This document shows positions 20,802 to 23,948 of a stretch of DNA of 23,948 bases, one piece after another. Under the pieces are notes generated by a model. The model had not been told where the DNA came from. It made no database searches and was given only the letters and a program-made list of their open reading frames with translations. The position numbers were made by a program, and so were the translations under genes. The stretch's first letter is position 1; every line of letters begins with the position of its first letter. The stretch comes from an uncultured Collinsella sp. (GTDB taxonomy: Bacteria; Actinomycetota; Coriobacteriia; Coriobacteriales; Coriobacteriaceae): the NCBI GenBank assembly GCA_902493915.1, contig CABUQY010000024.1, positions 1 through 23,948 of the forward strand, read 5' to 3'.

Positions 20802-21665
20802 CTATTGTACGCCGTTGGGATAGGCAATGCGCGCGGCAAGGCACTCAAGTGCCAGTACCAGGGCAAAACCGCAGCTCACGTCACTCAAAAAGTGCGCTCC
20901 GATCACGATGCGTCCAAAGGCGACGAGCGCCGCGATCACAGCCGCCGCCCAAAAGATCACGCGGCGACGCGAAGGTTTTTCCTTAAAGGCTGCCGCGGGA
21001 AGCCCGGCGAGCATAAGGCCGATCGCCGCATGCGCCGTGTGTCCGCTCGCAAACGACTTGAACCCGTCCTTGATCACGCCGGCGGCGATATAGGTCCACT
21101 TGTCAGGATTGCCGATCACCCACCACGGCTGAAACTCGAGCCCCGGCGTCACCTCGATCACGCGCATGCGCGGGCGCGACCATAACGGCTTAACAATGAC
21201 GTTGAGGATGATGGCCTGAGCGACCCACACGGCAAGCACCATCAACGCCCAGCGCGCAAGCTCGTCGGGCGCGGTGTCGCGCGTAAGGCGGTAGGCGATG
21301 AAGTTGGCTGCGATGACCAGCACAAACGTCAGTACCAGCTGAAACGCAATAAGCTTGCCGCCGACGCGCAGCGATCCGATAATCTCGTAGCCGACCAGAC
21401 CCACGTTGATCAAAACGCCCAGCGCAGCGAGCCATTTGCTCCCCCTGGAATCGGGGCGTGCCGAGCGCACGAGCATAACGCCCGCGATGCTCGCCGTCAG
21501 CTCGAACGGCAGCTCGCCGGCCGCCTCGACAAAGCGGCCGTACATGCTGCCGATGTTGAACAGCGCGCTCGAGATCTGATAATCAAAGAAGCTGCCCACG
21601 CCCAGGCAGAGGGCAAGGATAACCGCGATAGCAGCGGCGTCTTTCTTGTAGATGTACCCGAACAT
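20802..21665 (-). CDS. PAP2-family membrane phosphatase
   Basis: A 287-aa membrane protein with about seven hydrophobic segments. The PAP2 motifs are in order: KPLWSRPR (159-166), SGHT with catalytic His209 (207-210), and GRIVIGAHFLSD with Arg252, His258 and Asp262 (251-262). Such enzymes remove phosphate from lipid carriers or phosphatidate at the membrane; undecaprenyl diphosphate or phosphatidate is a likely substrate. The N-terminal part (about 10-125) is an extra membrane block. AAAGGA lies before the ATG. It starts 56 bases after mfd, in the same direction, and a 40-nt repeat element fills part of that space. Confidence 0.9.
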   Translation of the reverse strand: MFGYIYKKDAAAIAVILALCLGVGSFFDYQISSALFNIGSMYGRFVEAAGELPFELTASIAGVMLVRSARPDSRGSKWLAALGVLINVGLVGYEIIGSLRVGGKLIAFQLVLTFVLVIAANFIAYRLTRDTAPDELARWALMVLAVWVAQAIILNVIVKPLWSRPRMRVIEVTPGLEFQPWWVIGNPDKWTYIAAGVIKDGFKSFASGHTAHAAIGLMLAGLPAAAFKEKPSRRRVIFWAAAVIAALVAFGRIVIGAHFLSDVSCGFALVLALECLAARIAYPNGVQ

Positions 21666-21684
21666 GCTTTCCTTTCGATGGAAC

Positions 21685-21724
21685 CAGATTGCCCAAATGG
21701 GGCGTTTGCAGCGTCGACCCGTTA
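21685..21724 (-). repeat. 3'-end repeat element, copy 2, ending in the mfd stop
   Basis: Ungapped match (32 of 40) to 8594-8633. On the minus strand it begins with the mfd TAA and runs into the gap before the PAP2 gene. It contains CCC-AAAT-GGG and could form a short stem. Confidence 0.6.
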
Positions 21725-23948
21725 GTCATCATCACTAGCGCCCAGCTGCTGCAGCAGCATGAGCGCGGCCGCCACCGGGCCGGTGCCGTCGTTGGCGTCG
21801 AGGCCGCGACCCAGGCCGCTGCCCGCGCCGGCGCCCGCCTTGTAGGGCACCGAGAGCTTGCGACTCTTGGGGAAGTTCACCGCGCCATAGCGGGTCTTTA
21901 GTTCAAAAGCCACCTTCTTGGGCACGTCGACGCCCAAAAACGTGATGCGTCCACCGCTGAGCGTGACGCTCTCGAGCCCCAAGCGCTCGCCGCGAATGCG
22001 GATGCGAGCGCGGTTGAACAAGTTGAGCCCCGCCAACGGAAGCTCACCGTGCGCTGCCTCGGTCTCCTCCTGCACCTCGTCGATACTCTCCAGGTCCTCA
22101 GCCGCCGCGAGCTTGCGGTACACGAGCACGCGCTGGTCCACCGCCGGCATGTACTCCTCGGACAAGAAGTAGTCGGCCGGCAGGTTGATGCCCACGCTCG
22201 CCGCCTCCACGCCGGCATCGTCGTCGCCGCGCGCCTCGGCCACGGCCTGTCCCAGCATCTGCGTAAACAGGTCAAAGCCCACACTCGACAGGTTGCCGTG
22301 CTGCTCGGCGCCCATAAGCGAACCGGCGCCGCGGATCTCCAGGTCGCGCATGGCAATGCGCATGCCGCTGCCCAGGTCCTGGAACTCGGAAAGCGCGGTC
22401 AGGCGCGCCGTTGCCTCCTCGGTGAGCGGCAGCTCGCCCGGGAACATAAAGTACGCATAGGCCTGCGTCGCAGAACGGCCCACGCGGCCCTTAAGCTGGT
22501 AGAGCTGTGCCAGACCCAGACGCTGCGAGTCCTCGATGATGAGCGTGTTGGCGGTCGCGTTGTCGATACCGCTCTCAACGATGGTCGTGGCGATAAGCAC
22601 GTCAATCTTCTTGGTCGCGAACTCGATCATCACGTCCTCGACCTCGCGCGGGCTCATCTTGCCGTGCGCCACGCCCACGCGTGCCTCGGGCGCGGCCTCG
22701 TGCACGCGCGCCACGGCATCGTCGATGGTCTTGACGCGGTTGGACACGTAATACACCTGACCGCCGCGGCCCACCTCCAGGCGAATCGCCGCACTCACCA
22801 CGTCGGGGTCGTACTCCCCCACGTGCACGATCACGGGACGACGCCCGGTCGGCGGTGTGGTGATCAGGCTCATGTCGCGCACGCCGCTTGTGGCCATCTG
22901 CATGGTTCGCGGAATAGGCGTTGCCGAGAGCGTGAGCACGTCGATTTGCTCGCGCAGGTTTTTGAGCTGCTCCTTGTGCTGCACACCAAAGCGCTGCTCT
23001 TCGTCGATGATCACCATGCCCAGGTTCTTGGGGTTCACATCGGCAGAAAGCAGACGGTGCGTGCCGATGAGCACATCAATCGTGCCCTCGGCAAACGCCT
23101 TAAGCGCGCGCTTTTGCTGCGCCGGAGTACGGAAGCGGCTGAGTACCTCGACCTCCAAGCCAAACGGGGCAAAGCGCTCAAAGAATGTCTCGTAGTGCTG
23201 TTGGGCCAGAATGGTCGTGGGGCAGAGCACCATGACCTGGCGGCCGGAGTCCACGCACTTAAAGGCCGCGCGTAGGGCAACCTCGGTCTTACCGAAACCC
23301 ACGTCGCCGCACAGCAGGCGGTCCATGGGCTTGGGCGCCTCCATGTCGGCCTTGATGTCGGCGATAGCCTCCAGCTGGTCACGCGTCTCGTCGTAGGGGA
23401 AGCTCTGCTCCATCTCGATCTGCTCGGGCGTATCGGGCGGACAGGCGATACCGGTAATCGACGAGCGGCGCGTATACAGGTCGACCAGGTCAAACGCCAG
23501 CTTTTTGGCATTCTTGCGCGCCTTGTTGGTAGCCCGCGTCCAGTCGGCGGTGTTGAGCCTGGTCAAGCGCGGTTTATCGCCGTCGGGACCAACGTAGCGC
23601 GTAATGCGGTCAACCTGCTCCAGCGGCACGTAGAGCTTGTCGCCATCGGCGTATTCCAGCAAAAAGTAGTCGCGTTCCTTGCCGCCCACTTCCTGGCGCG
23701 CGATCTCGCTAAAGAGCGCGATGCCGTGGGTAGCGTGCACCACGTAGTCGCCCGGCTTAAACGGGAAGGTAATCTGCGTAATGTCAACCTTGCGGCGGCT
23801 GCGCGCGCGGTTGGCATCCATGCGGGCGTTGAGATCGGCGATCGAGAACACGGCCAAATTGGCGTCGGGCACCACCACGCCCTGCGGCAGGGCAGCGTCC
23901 ACAAAGGTCACGCGCCCGCGCGAGATGGTGGGCACGGCGGCGCCGGCG
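21722..23948 (-). CDS. mfd: Transcription-repair coupling factor Mfd (partial, C-terminal part)
   Basis: The frame runs off the right edge; about 740 residues are present of a protein normally about 1150, so the UvrB-like N-terminal region is missing from the window. In order, numbered from a GTG codon at 23935 that is only an internal reference: RNA polymerase interaction domain from PGDYVVHATHGIALF (61-75), Walker A GDVGFGKT (210-217), DEEQ (311-314), the helicase C half with GRVGRS, and the TRCF C-terminal domain. It moves stalled RNA polymerase off damage and recruits UvrA. A glycine/alanine-rich stretch (KAGAGAGSGLGRGL) lies near the C-terminus. First of an mfd, PAP2, aldolase run. Its stop codon is part of the 40-nt repeat element. 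Confidence 0.96.
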   Translation of the reverse strand, partial: AGAAVPTISRGRVTFVDAALPQGVVVPDANLAVFSIADLNARMDANRARSRRKVDITQITFPFKPGDYVVHATHGIALFSEIARQEVGGKERDYFLLEYADGDKLYVPLEQVDRITRYVGPDGDKPRLTRLNTADWTRATNKARKNAKKLAFDLVDLYTRRSSITGIACPPDTPEQIEMEQSFPYDETRDQLEAIADIKADMEAPKPMDRLLCGDVGFGKTEVALRAAFKCVDSGRQVMVLCPTTILAQQHYETFFERFAPFGLEVEVLSRFRTPAQQKRALKAFAEGTIDVLIGTHRLLSADVNPKNLGMVIIDEEQRFGVQHKEQLKNLREQIDVLTLSATPIPRTMQMATSGVRDMSLITTPPTGRRPVIVHVGEYDPDVVSAAIRLEVGRGGQVYYVSNRVKTIDDAVARVHEAAPEARVGVAHGKMSPREVEDVMIEFATKKIDVLIATTIVESGIDNATANTLIIEDSQRLGLAQLYQLKGRVGRSATQAYAYFMFPGELPLTEEATARLTALSEFQDLGSGMRIAMRDLEIRGAGSLMGAEQHGNLSSVGFDLFTQMLGQAVAEARGDDDAGVEAASVGINLPADYFLSEEYMPAVDQRVLVYRKLAAAEDLESIDEVQEETEAAHGELPLAGLNLFNRARIRIRGERLGLESVTLSGGRITFLGVDVPKKVAFELKTRYGAVNFPKSRKLSVPYKAGAGAGSGLGRGLDANDGTGPVAAALMLLQQLGASDDD

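Overview
This window looks like a chromosomal segment of a high-GC gut actinobacterium of the Coriobacteriia, most likely Collinsella. That rests on gene content (several HutC-type GntR regulators, a mannose-family PTS, SIS-domain sugar deglycases, a MetA-type homoserine transferase), GC-rich coding with long antisense shadow frames, and gaps filled with short dispersed inverted repeats. The genus is an inference; there is no rRNA or marker gene to fix it.

Layout. 1-4440 is housekeeping: a 5-formyltetrahydrofolate cyclo-ligase (+), an AbiEi-like/DUF559-like protein (-), metA (-) and an L-lactate/2-hydroxyacid dehydrogenase (+) with a clear terminator. 4489-8336 (-) runs recQ, a GntR regulator (gntR1) two bases behind it, then SIS deglycase 1. 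8658-10489 (-) carries GntR regulator 2 and a YitT-family membrane protein. 10696-15196 (-) is a catabolic operon transcribed EIIAB, EIIC, EIID, SIS deglycase 2, HAD phosphatase. 15379-16461 (-) is an EamA-type transporter. 16746-18666 holds SIS deglycase 3 (-) divergent from GntR regulator 3 (+). 19063-23948 (-) runs mfd (partial, cut by the right edge), a PAP2 phosphatase, L-threonine aldolase and a GNAT acetyltransferase.

How the genes fit together. The centre appears to be a multi-module locus for glycated amine (Amadori product) use. A mannose-family PTS would import and phosphorylate the substrate, and a FraB/FrlB/GfrF-like SIS deglycase would split the phosphosugar from the amine. All three SIS proteins keep the Glu and His, 16 residues apart, that are catalytic in FraB. 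Each has a GntR/HutC regulator close by or plausibly linked. A 13-bp near-palindrome (consensus ACGTATATAACGT) lies upstream of gntR2, of the PTS operon and of the EamA transporter, which suggests one GntR2 regulon. The gntR3/SIS3 divergent promoter instead carries ATACA half-sites, and the SIS1 promoter carries GTTCTATGTTGTYCTAT direct repeats, so three separate operator codes seem to be present.

The gaps hold several repeat families: TCCACGCT arrays with 22/29-nt spacing, long inverted repeats at 16551-16709 and 18817-18939, a CCTGTCCCTAAATGG element that supplies stop codons to two genes, and a 40-nt element placed after two genes. No tRNA, rRNA, CRISPR array, insertion sequence or prophage gene was seen.
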